NCBI RefSeq assembly: GCF_014898815.1
Contig: NW_026515509.1
Span: 434,001-498,000 of the forward strand
DNA length: 64,000 nt
From: Panonychus citri
Lineage: Eukaryota > Arthropoda > Arachnida > Trombidiformes > Tetranychidae
Reading direction: 5' to 3'
Position numbers and translations under genes: made by a program. A model generated the notes under the pieces. It did no database searches. It was not told where the DNA came from and saw only the letters and a list, made by a program, of their open reading frames with translations. The stretch's first letter is position 1; each line of letters opens with the position of its first letter. Below, one piece after another: positions 12,466 through 23,784 of this stretch.

Positions 12466-15400
12466 TTAAGAATTTGAGTAAAGAGTTGAAATAGAGAGAT
12501 CATTAAGTCCATCATAAGAAGTTGGTGAAACGTAGCCACCCTCTTCGTCTGAAGAGGCTTCGTCTTTATTTGGTAGTGTGTCAAGGTCACCTTGTTGTGG
12601 ACTTCCAGTTCTAAGGTCATTCTCGGGTGTATCATCAAGATTGGTGATTGATCGACGTCGAACTCCCCAATTAAAGTTATCCATACCTTCGCCTTCTTGA
12701 CTTTCAAGCTCATATTCAAGGAAATCGAAATCTTTAAATAGTCCAAATTGATCGGAATTACCGTTGTCATCGAGTTTACTCTCGGCGGAAACATCGTTAT
12801 TCGTATTTGTTATATCCTCTTCACTCGAGCCCATGGAAGATTGTCTCTCAATAATATCACTATTCTGACTGAAAATGACCGATGGTGATTTAGGGAGACC
12901 AACACTTTTACCGAAACTACGTAAAAGTCCAATTAATTTTTCTCGTGTTCGTGATTGAGATAACCAGGGCCTCTTCCAATTTGAACCTTCGTTGAACGAG
13001 TGATTATATGAAAGACTACGACGAGGCGATGAATTGTTATTTGTTGTCTCGGTGGTTTTATTTGTCTCTGTGAGACTAGAATCATTGGTTGGTTTGATTC
13101 TATTCATTTCTTTAATATCTTTTTCATCAACAACACAGGTTGTTTGAGACTGTTGTTGTTGAATTTGAAGTTGTGGTGGATGCACTGATTGTATCGGTTG
13201 ATATAATTGAGATTGTGAGGGTTGAGTTTGTTGGAGTAGTTGGGGTTGTGACGATTGTTGTTGTTGGGGCTGGGGTTGAATCTGTTGTGTTTGAGTTTGA
13301 GATTGTGGAGGTGAAGGTTGAGGTGGAAGAAGGTTAATTTGTTTAGAATTTTCTTCTTTAGTTAAAAGATTTTTCCTCTCATCAATGATAAACTTTCTTC
13401 CAACAATCGGAGTTTGCGTTAAATCAAAGGAAAATTCAATCGTTCGACCAGGTAACTCTCGTCTTATGCCAAACTCAGAATCGGCAAATGAAGCACCCGA
13501 TGCAATAGAAACGGTATCAGCTGGAATCGCTGATGAATAAGCAGAGGCAAATGCTGATGAAACAGTAGCTGTACCAGAGACTGAGGATGAAGAGGAAAGC
13601 GAATTGATTGCCGATGAAGTGTAAGAAGGAGCTGCGGCCAAGGTGGACGATCGAGTGACCACAAGTTTCAATATTTTCAATGAATCTTTCCATTGTTGAC
13701 TTTCAATATATTTGTGGATAATTTTAGAAAGGTCATTGTTCAATGACGACGATGAAGTTACAATATCCATATAATGTAACATACAGTGAAGAATTGATAA
13801 AACGTGACAACTAAGTGACGAAGGGCCTTTGTCCATCACCTCGACTAAAAATGTTACCAAAGAGGGAAGTTGTAAGGATAAGCATCGAAAAGATACTTGA
13901 CCACACACTTTGTCCACTGGAAGGATTCCTTTGAAAACGCCTTTTTACTGTAAAGGGTCATCACGGTCGCCAAATTTTCCAAATTGTAAGTTCCTGGTTC
14001 TTGCACTTTAGATGTACACCATTCGGCAAATTTTTTCGAAGCGTGGATACAAAGAGGATTCGGATCATCGTAATTGGAGAGCATGTAAGGTAATAGAGCG
14101 AAAACATTGAATGGAAATGAGTCGATGTTTTCACTTGGATCGACAAAGGACAATTCGAGGAATGGTGTTAATCTGTGGAGAAGATAAATTGTTGCTTGAT
14201 AGGTTGAGGTCGAAGTGCAACCTTTGAGCAGCATTGCGTGAACTCCAGGGAAATTTGTCCATTTCGATTGAAGGATAACTTTTTCTACCTTTTCTTGGGA
14301 ATCGTTTCTCTCAAGGGGAAGATAGGTTAGAATTTTTTCCATCAATCGAAGTGCGAGGAGAAATTCGTGTTCGTAATCAGTTTCCAGCATTGCGACCGAA
14401 ATCCAAAAGAATTGGGCTAAAAGTGAGATGCGATCTTCTGGTGACATTATTTGATCTTCATTTGTTTTGAGTGATTGTGCACTACGAGATCGGCCAAAGT
14501 TGTAATCAGCTGAATGTCGGTGAGCCATTCGGAAGTCAATCTCGGTGTTACTACGAAATCTCATCTCACGATGTTCAATATTGGGTGAGCCCATGGACAC
14601 TGCTGATTTCCTTTCGGGAATAGTGATCGATATACTTCGAGCGTGGTTGAGACGCTCAAGATGTTGAGGTGTCATGTAACTCGAGGTGGGAAAACTTGAT
14701 GAGGTTACAGTTGCTTGGCTCGACGCATTGGATGGAGGTGGTGCCGTTGGTGAGGCTATATCACGATCAGACATTCTCAAGCACGAGGTGGGTAAAGGTG
14801 GAGCGGATCTTTGTTGTTTGAACAAAGCTTTCACGTATTCGCTGAGGATATGTCGCTCGGAGTTGAGAGAGTCAACAGCTGATTCAAGGGTTAACATTAA
14901 CTCGGTTACATAACCTTGCATGTCCTCACCTTGTTCAGCGACTGTTTCAACAAGTCGAGATAAAATGTCGGAAAGCATTCGTGAGTTAATTGGCAATTTA
15001 ATAGCACGGAAAATTTGGAGAGATCGACCAGCGTAATGACGAGATGAACATGAGAGAGCCAATTGGAGAGCAACTTCTGCCCAACGCTCTTCAATATGAC
15101 CTCTAATCAGAGATTCCTTAAAGACGAGGATAATGTGCTCAAGAAAATAGGACAGTTGAGAGGCACTTCGAACTGACCACACTTTTGCTGTTATATCTTC
15201 ACAGTTCCAGAGGTTTGAACCTTGTTTAGAATCAAGAAATTGAACTAAACACTTTACCAATTGCTCCAAGGACATTGTGCTATTGGGTTGTTGGTCAGTT
15301 GAGATTGTTGAACAATTATCATCGGCATCGTCGACTGCAGGGTTAGACCAGTTCTCATTTTTACCCATGTCGTTTAATGAAGGATTAGAAGGCATATCGA

Positions 15401-18400
15401 AACACTTACGACCCAATCGACATTGACTAAGACAACAATCATTCAATAAGTTATTTGTACGATCAGCAGGTGGGTCGGTGAAATCGGGAATTGTTTCAGG
15501 AATAGCGGGATTAATTGTTAGATTGTACTTGAGACGAGAGGTCTTGTTGTTCAATAAGATGCGACTTATGGTAAGGGGATCATTATGAGCACAACAAATG
15601 ATCAACAGGTTGAGAAGTAATTGCTTGCAGTGTTCGTGGATCAAAACTTTGGGATGGTCAAGACCCAAGAAGATTATGTTCAGCATTATTGGAATATGAG
15701 GTGTCCAGTCAATGGGAATTCCGTCAGGCACAACATCACATAGAAGAAGAAGGGCAAGATTACACCGATGAAAACCAACCACCGGTTGAGATGAATCGGG
15801 TAAAAATTCCGTCAAAGGTGCATAGTAACCTCCAAATTCAGGCATCGGCAAAGGATGTGGTTGTCGCGCTGATGTTTGACAAGCAGCAGCAGCGTCCGAT
15901 TCAGCGACCCGAGCCAAGAGCATAAGACTTTCCTCAGTTACTGAGGCAAATGAAATGATCGTTGGATCTTCGGTCATTGATGAGAGCCGATCGATTCGAG
16001 TGGTACTCATACCACCTGAGACACTTGATCCAGCAGAGTTTTCAGTTGCGTGGGAAGAGGAAGCGGCAGCACTTTCAACAGAAGCAAATAAACGATCAGC
16101 TGCACCACCGCTTTCGGTTGAATGACGTTTGGTATGTAAAGTACCTTGCTCGAGATTCATGGAGATACGATTACTCCCTTCGTAGTTGATAACGGTCACT
16201 GTTCCCTCTTCCGAGTGACCATTTTCCTTTCGAGCGGTTATGCGGAAAAAGGGTGGAGTCTCTGTTCGTTCAATGACACAATTAAGATATTCAACAGTTT
16301 GTAGTTCACACATCATTTCATCGATAAAACGTTCAGGTCGCGCTCGAGCCATGTACAAGGCCACCCGCTTGGCAAATGGAAGAAGTTCAGTTGGAGATAA
16401 ACCTGTTACTATAAATAAATATCGAATGATGATTCTCATATTATTAGGGAATTTAGAACATAAACAAAACCAAAGTTTCTCGATCTCTTTCGGATATTCG
16501 TCGCCAAATTTAACCGTTATATAGAAAAGATTGTTTAGAACCATTTCTGTTGCTTCGGCACATCCCCAACCTTTTGGCACATGATCGTCACACTCATGAT
16601 TAGAGTTGTAGTTGTTTAACAAAGGATTAGTTTGAGGGATCACATAGGAATCAACAAGTTCCATATCAGATAACCAAGGTCGTAAATAGTCCAACATGTT
16701 TCGACAGATCGATGAACGGGCCATTTGTAATCGAAAGGTTATTTCCGAGAAGAAGGGCATAGTAAGGTCAGCATGAAGTTTCGCCATTCGTTGGGATAAT
16801 TCAGATTGATTGAGAGGAAATGATGATGTTAAAAGTGGTTCGAAGGGCTTGAATTCGTGTTTTGAATTGTCTTTTTTTCGTAGTTGGACTCCAGCGATTT
16901 CTTCATCGGACACTTCATCCGGTTCGTCGTCCTCTAAAATCTTCTCAAAGTTGGAAACTGATTTCTCTGACTTTTCAAATTCGTAATTCAAGGCCAACTT
17001 TTTACCGGAACCAAAGAAACGATAATCAAGAATTTGGAGTAAACTAAAGGCCATTTCAGCGATGTGAGCTCGAGGACATCCGACATTCATGAGAGTTACA
17101 TTAATGATCGAAATGTAATGATCACAAGGATAATCACGAAGACTAAAGATTGTGGCGATTGCGGTGAAACAACTATCGGCAACTGGAATTTTTTGTGAAT
17201 AACAACAGTCCACTAACCAATCGAGAAGTGGCCCAGTGTCTGGATTGAATTCGAGGAGAAGGACAATTGTTGCGTGAGCGAGTTTTGTTACCTTTTCATT
17301 GGTCGATGATAAAATTCCCTTAAGCCAAGTGTAAACTGAACTGTCCTCCGAAAGGTAAGAATTGTCGAAAACTTGACCACAACAAAGAACCGATGACATC
17401 GCTTCGAGAGCCATGAATTCAAGGTCAGATGAAGGTGAACCAATGATATTTTGAGTGACTGCTGATTTGGAATCAACTAAACACTGACTATATTTACCTG
17501 ACCAAGAGGCAAATAATTGGAAAAGGTTGGCACGTAAATCGCGGCCAAATAGTTTAGATCGACTGTCCAGTGGAAAAGATTCAGCGAGATGATTGATGAA
17601 ACCACAGAATTTGATTCTTATTTCAAGAATATTTGGATTATCTTTGTCATTCTCATTTTCGAGATATAAACGAAGTCCATCAATATATTCGATGAAAGTA
17701 TTGTTAAGTCCATCGGCTTCACGATCAAGTGAAGTTGAATTGAGGCCGAAAATTTTTCTAACAGCTAAAAGTTCAAGTAAAATTCCCAATTGAATCCGTA
17801 AAAATTCACGAAGCTTCCGTTTTCGATTATTCTCTTTGTTCCGATCTATCGCCTCTCGGATGTAAGGAATTAATTCTTCCATAAGTTCTTTCACAGCTGA
17901 TGGGTTGATATGCGAAAGTCCGAAAATGGCCGCGTTTCGAAGGTCTGTGTTCTCGTTTCTTATGTGAGGTAAAATTTGTGAGAAAAGACAAGCAGCACTA
18001 ACACCACGACTGAGAGGAGATTTGTTGTCCAAAGATCGTTCAGACGCCATACTATCCGGCGACGAACTTAAATCGTGAGATATTAACTTGGAACTATTAG
18101 TAACTGATGAAGAAGGTACAATCGAACAGGCAAACATGAGATAATTTTTCCAAAGCGCTAGATAAGCGTCACGTTCATTGGGAGATTTTTTCACATTAGA
18201 TGAGGTTCCACGAAGTAAAACTGAGGCGCGATTATCGTTAATTGAAGTTGTATCAATGTGAACTGTAAGAGAATTTAATCGCTGACAGGCCAATGACCAA
18301 GCGAAAAAAGTTGTCGAAGTGCAAACTCGTGAAACTTCAGACATGAGACCAGTAATTATAGATGACCAGGCGTTCATTTTGATTATCGAATCCTCAGATA

Positions 18401-20927
18401 ATTCGGTTGTCGATGATGATGACCTGTTGATTTCAATATCATTTTCATTGGTAACGGTTAACCAGGCCGATCCGGTTCGATCTGCTAACCATTGAAGGTC
18501 AACATTGAAGGAAGAGGAAACAATGAATGTCCTTTCGGTTGATGGTATGAATGGAAGACAACTTTCAAGAACTGATGGACGAATACGATCAATAACATCG
18601 AGAACAGGTTCTTCTGATTCGATGGCGGAAACAAAAGATTGCATCAAACTGCGAGTCTCTTTAAGTAAATTGGCTGCTAATCGGCGGGTAGGTTGACGAC
18701 AACTGACCAGCATAACCAAACCAATCGCTTCGAGACGATGAAGTACTAGGATTGTGTGTTGACCTTTAGTAGCTAGTGGGTCGATTTCATTGATTGTCTT
18801 AGGCCCACCTGTTGATGTTGGTGTTTGTTGCATTGTGGCTTTCCAATTGGCAAGTAACTGTAAAAGCATTCGAAGTGCATTGTCTAATAGTTGAGGGAAA
18901 GTGTCATTGATTTCGGTCAACATGAAGTTAATGAAACCCTCGACGACATCGTCTCTCCATTCAGGAAAATTGTTGATAATATGTTGCAACGCTTGCCAGG
19001 CCAAAACGCGAAGTTCTTCATCCATGTGGACAGTTAGACGAGAAAGTAAATCAATTAAATCGGAACGGGACATTCCATCGGGTATAAGACGAGGAATCGC
19101 TGCAATACAAGCTCGGAAAAGATCAATCTTTGGTTTCCTTTCACCGGTGATCATATCATCCGGCTCTTTGTTGATATTTTGAACGGTGGTTAACATCAAT
19201 GGTTTACCAAATTGTAAATCTAAGGCTCTCAAAATATCATTGAGTGATTTGAGGACATGCGGAAAATAATCGTTGACTCCGATGTTTTTGGCCATTTTTT
19301 CGGTCAACATTTTATTCAGATAAGTTCGTTTAACACGAAGGGTATTACCAGAGGGCATGACACCTGCTGTTCGAGGCATCGGTGGTTCACCTTCTTTCTG
19401 CTGCAAACTATCAGCAACCACGATGAAAGCTCTCAGGCCGATGGTCATTCTTTCAGGAGCAAAGATGACCTTGATCGGACGATCAACGGAAAGAAGATCA
19501 TAAACAATCCCCTTCATTGCGAAGTCCAATTTTTCTTGAGCAATAAATTGAATTATTTTGACGAAGAAACTTAAGTTAACATCTCGGGGAACAACAGCTT
19601 TAGATCCTTTAGGAAAAAGTGAGTAAACGATACTCTGTAGTTTAGATTGGGTTGCGGTGTTTGATTCACACTTGATTCGAATCATGTAAACCCAAAGAAG
19701 ACGATGAAGAGATTCCAATGCGAGTTTGGACATTTTGGAATCACGATTTTTAAGGTGTGACAGGCACATGGAAAGGAAACAGTGCCAATTTTTAAGGAAA
19801 AACTGTTTTTGTGACACACAAAGCAAACAAGTGACCAAAGGGAAAAGAGCGTAAGTGTGTTTCTTTTTAACGCAAAGATCCAACGTTAATGGGTAAAGCA
19901 TTTCGACGAAATTTTTCAAACAAGGTACATTCACTTCGTTTTTAACGGTGGCAGCAACAGGTGAAAGTATATCGACAAATAGACCTGCCAAATTGTGTTT
20001 AATGTCTTTGTCTTTAACCTCGATAAAATAGTGGGCACATTCGTGCATAAACTCAAAGGAAGCTTCAAATTGTTCAATGGGAACCATTTTGATTCGGAAA
20101 AATTTCATCCCCATGAGAAGATTGATTATCGACTGGGTGGTTACCATTGATGGTTCTCTTGAACGGAGTTCCTTCAATTCGGCCATAAATCGTTTACGAA
20201 CAGAATGGAATCGAGCTTGAGCCAATACACCGATAACTTCAGCGTAAAGATCAGCGACAATGTTGATATTCTGATAATTTGGATCATTTTTGGCACCTTC
20301 ACGATATTTAAAGTGTTTAAAGGCAAGATTTTCAATATAGTTGACCAGATCTTCATGTCCAGGGTGAAGTGGAAGTTGTTTCAAAACCTCAATAAGAAAT
20401 AAACAGAAAATAAATTCAACGCAAAGGTCACGTTTCTCTAGAATGTAAAGTTGCTCCGATTTTTCATAAATATCACATCCGGAAGAGGAACTTTTACCTG
20501 TTCCTTTTGATTGAGAATCTGATAGATTGGCTTTAAATCCTTTTGTCTCAATATAATCAGCAGTTGCAGTTAATTGTCGATCATACCAAGCAAATAGGGT
20601 TGATAAAAGTGAAGGTAAACAATGTTCCGCAACAGAACCAAAAGCAATTAACAATTGATCGAAAACAATATCTTCACCTTTTTGTAATGATTTTGATATA
20701 GGCTTTTCCAAGGTGTCATTTGAAAGAACAGAATCAATTTTCTTTTCCGTAGAGATGGCAAATTCTGAGAATAATGTTTTAATTATAAATTCACCTGGTT
20801 TACCATCTTTGGTTAGATTCCAATCGTTGATATTATTTAAACATCCACCACTCCGATCTCGTTTACTAACCCAAGGTAAATCTTTTGACTCTCCGAATAT
20901 AATCATTTTGGAAGCTTCATTTTCCAT
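12466..20927 (-). CDS. fry: Furry (NDR-kinase scaffold), with one apparent 1-base frameshift
   Basis: Furry is a very large HEAT/armadillo-like scaffold that activates NDR/Trc kinases in cell polarity, dendrite tiling and morphogenesis. The first frame runs from ATG 20925-20927 to a stop at 13854 (about 2,357 residues). The second runs to 12466 and adds about 465 residues. Furry signatures appear in order: GEFIIKTLFSEFAISTEKKI, QLLIAFGSVAEHCLPSLLST, VADLYAEVIGVLAQARFHSV, MGMKFFRIKM, KDKDIKHNLAGLF, YMIRIKCESNTATQSKL, DMITGERKPKIDLF, SSRHYAGRSLQIFRA, QFFWISVAMLETDYEHEFLL and, in the second frame, GMDNFNWGVRRRS. The frame changes in about 13855-13920, where both frames are open and family conservation continues across the join; one extra T near 13866 would restore it. 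The tail has a Gln/Pro-rich stretch (about 13140-13340). No intron is evident. The product stops soon after WGVRRRS, whereas insect and vertebrate Furry proteins continue for several hundred residues. Confidence 0.93.
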
Positions 20928-21284
20928 CACCGAACAAACAAACAATGCTAATAATACTATTAATTAAATTAAACGAACAATTTAATTGATTAAGTTAATA
21001 AACGAGTAGAAGGAATAAATTTACAGATGAGTCAAGAAATGAAAACAAAACCAAAACCAAAACAAAATAGAAAACCTGAAAACAGCGAAATCTGGTGGTT
21101 GAAAGTGTCAAATGCTAATCATCTTTTTTTTATTCTGTTATCGAGACTCTCGATTCTAGAGATTAATAGAAACCGTGACTATAAAAATTGGACTTTTGAG
21201 TTTCGACTTTGAACATTTGTAGGATTATCACCGAAATTTGATTGTTAGCAGAGAAAAAAGGTGGAAAAGTAAACAAGTGGTTGA
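20928..21284. promoter_or_regulatory. Short gap: helicase 3'UTR and furry promoter
   Basis: Only 357 bases separate the helicase stop from the furry start codon, head to tail on the minus strand. A minus-strand AATAAA at 21129-21134 could serve the helicase, leaving about 200 bases for the furry promoter and leader. Confidence 0.5.
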
Positions 21285-22835
21285 TTATTTGTAAATCACT
21301 TTACGATAATTAGACATTAGATTTTGTTTATCTTGGATTCTTTTTTTCATTGGAGCTCCATATCGTTGGTAGCCCATTTTGTCACGAGTTTGTTGTTGCT
21401 TTGAAACTAATTTAGAGTAAACAATTAGTTTGGGATCAATTTTTTGATTTGAATTCTTCAATAGATCAACTAAATTAACCGATAATCTTGAATCTTCAGG
21501 CATAAAAAATGAATATGATTTTCCAGATTTTGACACTCGGGCAGTTCGGCCGATCCGATGGACATAATCTTCAATTGTAATTGGCATATCGTAGTTAATT
21601 ACAACGGAAATATTATCAATGTCAAGTCCTCGAGAGGCAATATCGGTTCCAATGAGAATTGACCTATCACCCGAACGGAAGGCTTCAATCATTAGATTAC
21701 GAGAGTGTTGAGGTCGATCTGAATGAATGGCCATTGAATAGAATCCATTAGCGGTTAAATATCTCTGAAGGAAATCGGCTCCTTTCTTGGTGGCAACAAA
21801 TATTAGAATCTTATGATTGGGTAATTTTTTGGTTCCATCGTCTAAACTATCCAATAAACTGAGAATTGCCGATTCTTTGGCTTTAGGTACAGGTTCGAGG
21901 AAGATAAAATTTTGATCTATACTTGGATTTGCGACCAATTTAGCTGATCCAACATTAATTTGAATAAAATCTCTCAAAAAGTCAAGTGATAAATCACGAA
22001 CTTCATCAGGCCAAGTAGCACTAAAAAGTAAAGTTTGTCGTTTGTTAGGTTGTTTAGGTGTTCGTTCAATTATCCGACGTATTTGAGCCTCGAGTCCCAA
22101 TTCTAACATGCGATCTGCTTCATCAAGAACAAGAAAATTAACTTTAGATAGATCAACATTTTTCTCGTCAATGAAATCATTCAATCGACCTGGAGTTGCG
22201 ATCAGTATATCTGGATTTCTAGAGGTCAAACTTTGTGATTGCGCGCGACGAGCAGCTCCACCAAATAAACACACGGGAATATGATGACCAATCTCAATGA
22301 AAACTTGATTAATTTGTTGAGCCAATTCTCGAGTCGGTGTTAAAATAACCACACTCGGTCCATGGTAACGTTTCTTGTTCCTGTCAACCATTGATTCAAT
22401 GTGACAAAGTGCTGGCAGGGCAAAGGCCAAAGTTTTACCCGAACCCGTCGTTGAAATACCAACCAAATCACGTCCACTCAAAGCAATAGGCCAAGATTGC
22501 GATTGAATTGTTGTCGGTTTAGTGATTCCTTTCCTTGTTAAATATTCCCTAATAACCACCGGCCATTCAAAACAATCCAAACTATCCCAGGGTTCGGGAA
22601 CATTATCACCTTTAACAATTAACTTCTGACCATAAATCGATTGTCCATCAATTGGTTTACAATTTGAATCTTTACCTTCATCAGTAACAATTAAAGTTGA
22701 TTGTTGATTGAACACATTACTAGTTGAATCCACTAGACTACCTGTTAAACATTTGACAAGAATTTGTTGATTTTGATAATACAATTTACTTGAACTTCTT
22801 AAAAGACTAACTAATAATCTAGAAGATTGAAACAT
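21285..22835 (-). CDS. DEAD-box ATP-dependent RNA helicase (DDX5/Dbp2-Dbp3/DDX43-like)
   Basis: A 516-residue RNA helicase in one exon. The ATG at 22833-22835 is chosen; the longer frame begins with TTG. Superfamily 2 motifs in order: Q-motif region (PTTIQSQSWPIALSGRDLVG), motif I STTGSGKT (usually AQTGSGKT), Ia PTRELAQQ, GG, TPGR, II DEAD, III SAT, V GTDIASRGLD and VI HRIGRTAR. The spacing and the GSAKLVANPSIDQNF and MPITIEDYVHRIGRTAR segments recall the DDX5/Dbp2/Dbp3/DDX43 subgroup, but I cannot fix the ortholog. The first ~30 residues (MFQSSRLLVSLLRSSSKLYY...) are rich in Ser, Arg, Leu and Tyr with no acidic residue, which suggests a mitochondrial presequence (inference). The C-terminus is short and basic, without RGG repeats. 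A partial, nearly identical copy of motifs V-VI lies 2 kb away at 23463-23623. Confidence 0.93.
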   Translation of the reverse strand: MFQSSRLLVSLLRSSSKLYYQNQQILVKCLTGSLVDSTSNVFNQQSTLIVTDEGKDSNCKPIDGQSIYGQKLIVKGDNVPEPWDSLDCFEWPVVIREYLTRKGITKPTTIQSQSWPIALSGRDLVGISTTGSGKTLAFALPALCHIESMVDRNKKRYHGPSVVILTPTRELAQQINQVFIEIGHHIPVCLFGGAARRAQSQSLTSRNPDILIATPGRLNDFIDEKNVDLSKVNFLVLDEADRMLELGLEAQIRRIIERTPKQPNKRQTLLFSATWPDEVRDLSLDFLRDFIQINVGSAKLVANPSIDQNFIFLEPVPKAKESAILSLLDSLDDGTKKLPNHKILIFVATKKGADFLQRYLTANGFYSMAIHSDRPQHSRNLMIEAFRSGDRSILIGTDIASRGLDIDNISVVINYDMPITIEDYVHRIGRTARVSKSGKSYSFFMPEDSRLSVNLVDLLKNSNQKIDPKLIVYSKLVSKQQQTRDKMGYQRYGAPMKKRIQDKQNLMSNYRKVIYK

Positions 22836-23010
22836 AATTAAAATTGTAACAAGTAGAAAATCAAACAATCAAAACATTAGAATTGTTACATTTCATCAAC
22901 AAGAGGGAAACATGTGACCAACAGCTGATTAGAATTGAAAGAAAAAATTTGGCGAAAAATTTGAAAACGAATCGATTTTCTTTTGAAACAATCGGCCAAA
23001 TTTTCTGGTC
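22836..23010. promoter_or_regulatory. Helicase upstream region
   Basis: A 175 bp A+T-rich stretch between the helicase start codon and the dispersed repeat copy A. It presumably contains the core promoter and leader. No specific site is identified with confidence. Confidence 0.4.
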
Positions 23011-23454
23011 AGTTTATTATTTACTCTGTAAATTTAATAATCGTTGATTCTTGAAGGTTGTGAATCTATTAATCGTATCAATTGTAAACAATTAACTTGA
23101 TTCAGTTGGTCTGTTATTTATATTAATCATCAAGAGAGTAACAAAACAAAAGATACAAAAAAAATGAATCAGGAAACATCAACAATCAAATTGAAATCAT
23201 TAATTTCCAGAGATAGAGACAAGAAATTAAACAATTTTCTTAATCATAATCACGACAATTAAAGGTAAAACAAAACTGACAATAAGACAATAGAAACAAT
23301 TAGTTGATTTGATGAACAATTAAATTACAATTAGTGAAACAATTTTGTTTTTGGACGAAAAAAAAAGTTTCAAAAACTTTTTTCTCTCTTTTTTTGCTTT
23401 CAACTAATTAAATTGAATTAAGTTAATCATCAACTTTCATTATCATCACTTGAA
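23011..23454 (-). repeat. Dispersed repeat, copy A (444 bp)
   Basis: Nearly identical to 33061-33561 in the same orientation, with only scattered substitutions. Copy A lacks about 55 bases that copy B has after the AAAATGAAT word. Homology starts sharply at AGTTTATTATTTACTCTGTA and ends at CATCACTTGAA. No terminal inverted repeat is visible. On the minus strand it begins TTCAAGTGATGATAATGAAA. Directly beyond this end lies the helicase fragment here and an exon-like fragment in copy B, so the module could be a duplicated gene 3' end rather than a transposon. Strand is given in that sense. Confidence 0.88.
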
Positions 23455-23640
23455 ACTCTCTGGCAGTTCGGCCGATCCGATGGACATAGTCTTCAATTGT
23501 AACTGGCATATCGTAGTTAATTACAACGGAAATATTATCAATGTCAAGTCCTCGAGAGGCAATATCGGTTCCAATGAGAATTGACCTATCACCCGAACGG
23601 AAGGCTTCAATCATTAGATTACGGTAGCGTTGATCACGAT
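23455..23640 (-). pseudogene. Partial duplicate of the DEAD-box helicase C-terminal core
   Basis: Positions 23463-23623 match 21541-21701 of the neighbouring helicase with only two substitutions that I can see in about 160 bp. They encode RNLMIEAFRSGDRS through HRIGRTAR (motifs V and VI). Weak helicase-like similarity continues a few codons upstream (RDQRYRNLM against RPQHSRNLM) and then an in-frame stop appears. Downstream the frame runs into the dispersed repeat and ends after MKVDD. It lacks ATP-binding motifs I-III and cannot make a helicase. Confidence 0.88.
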
Positions 23641-23784
23641 ATTATCCCCTTACTTCGTTCTCTGTTACTTGATTATCAGGAACACGGGAATTATTTAAAA
23701 CAACTACTATAAATGCGAGGACGTCGGCGGTAATTTCACCTTCAAAATAATTAAAAAAAAACAATCTCTGCTTCTGTAAAACTA

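Noticed and set aside
13854..13920. Programmed -1 ribosomal frameshift in furry
   Set aside because: The needed shift is -1, but no X XXY YYZ heptamer occurs in the right frame and no such mechanism is known for this family; a sequencing indel is simpler.
23011..23454. Helitron or TIR transposon identity for the dispersed repeat
   Set aside because: No TC...CTRR ends, no terminal inverted repeats and no visible target duplication; left as an unclassified repeat.
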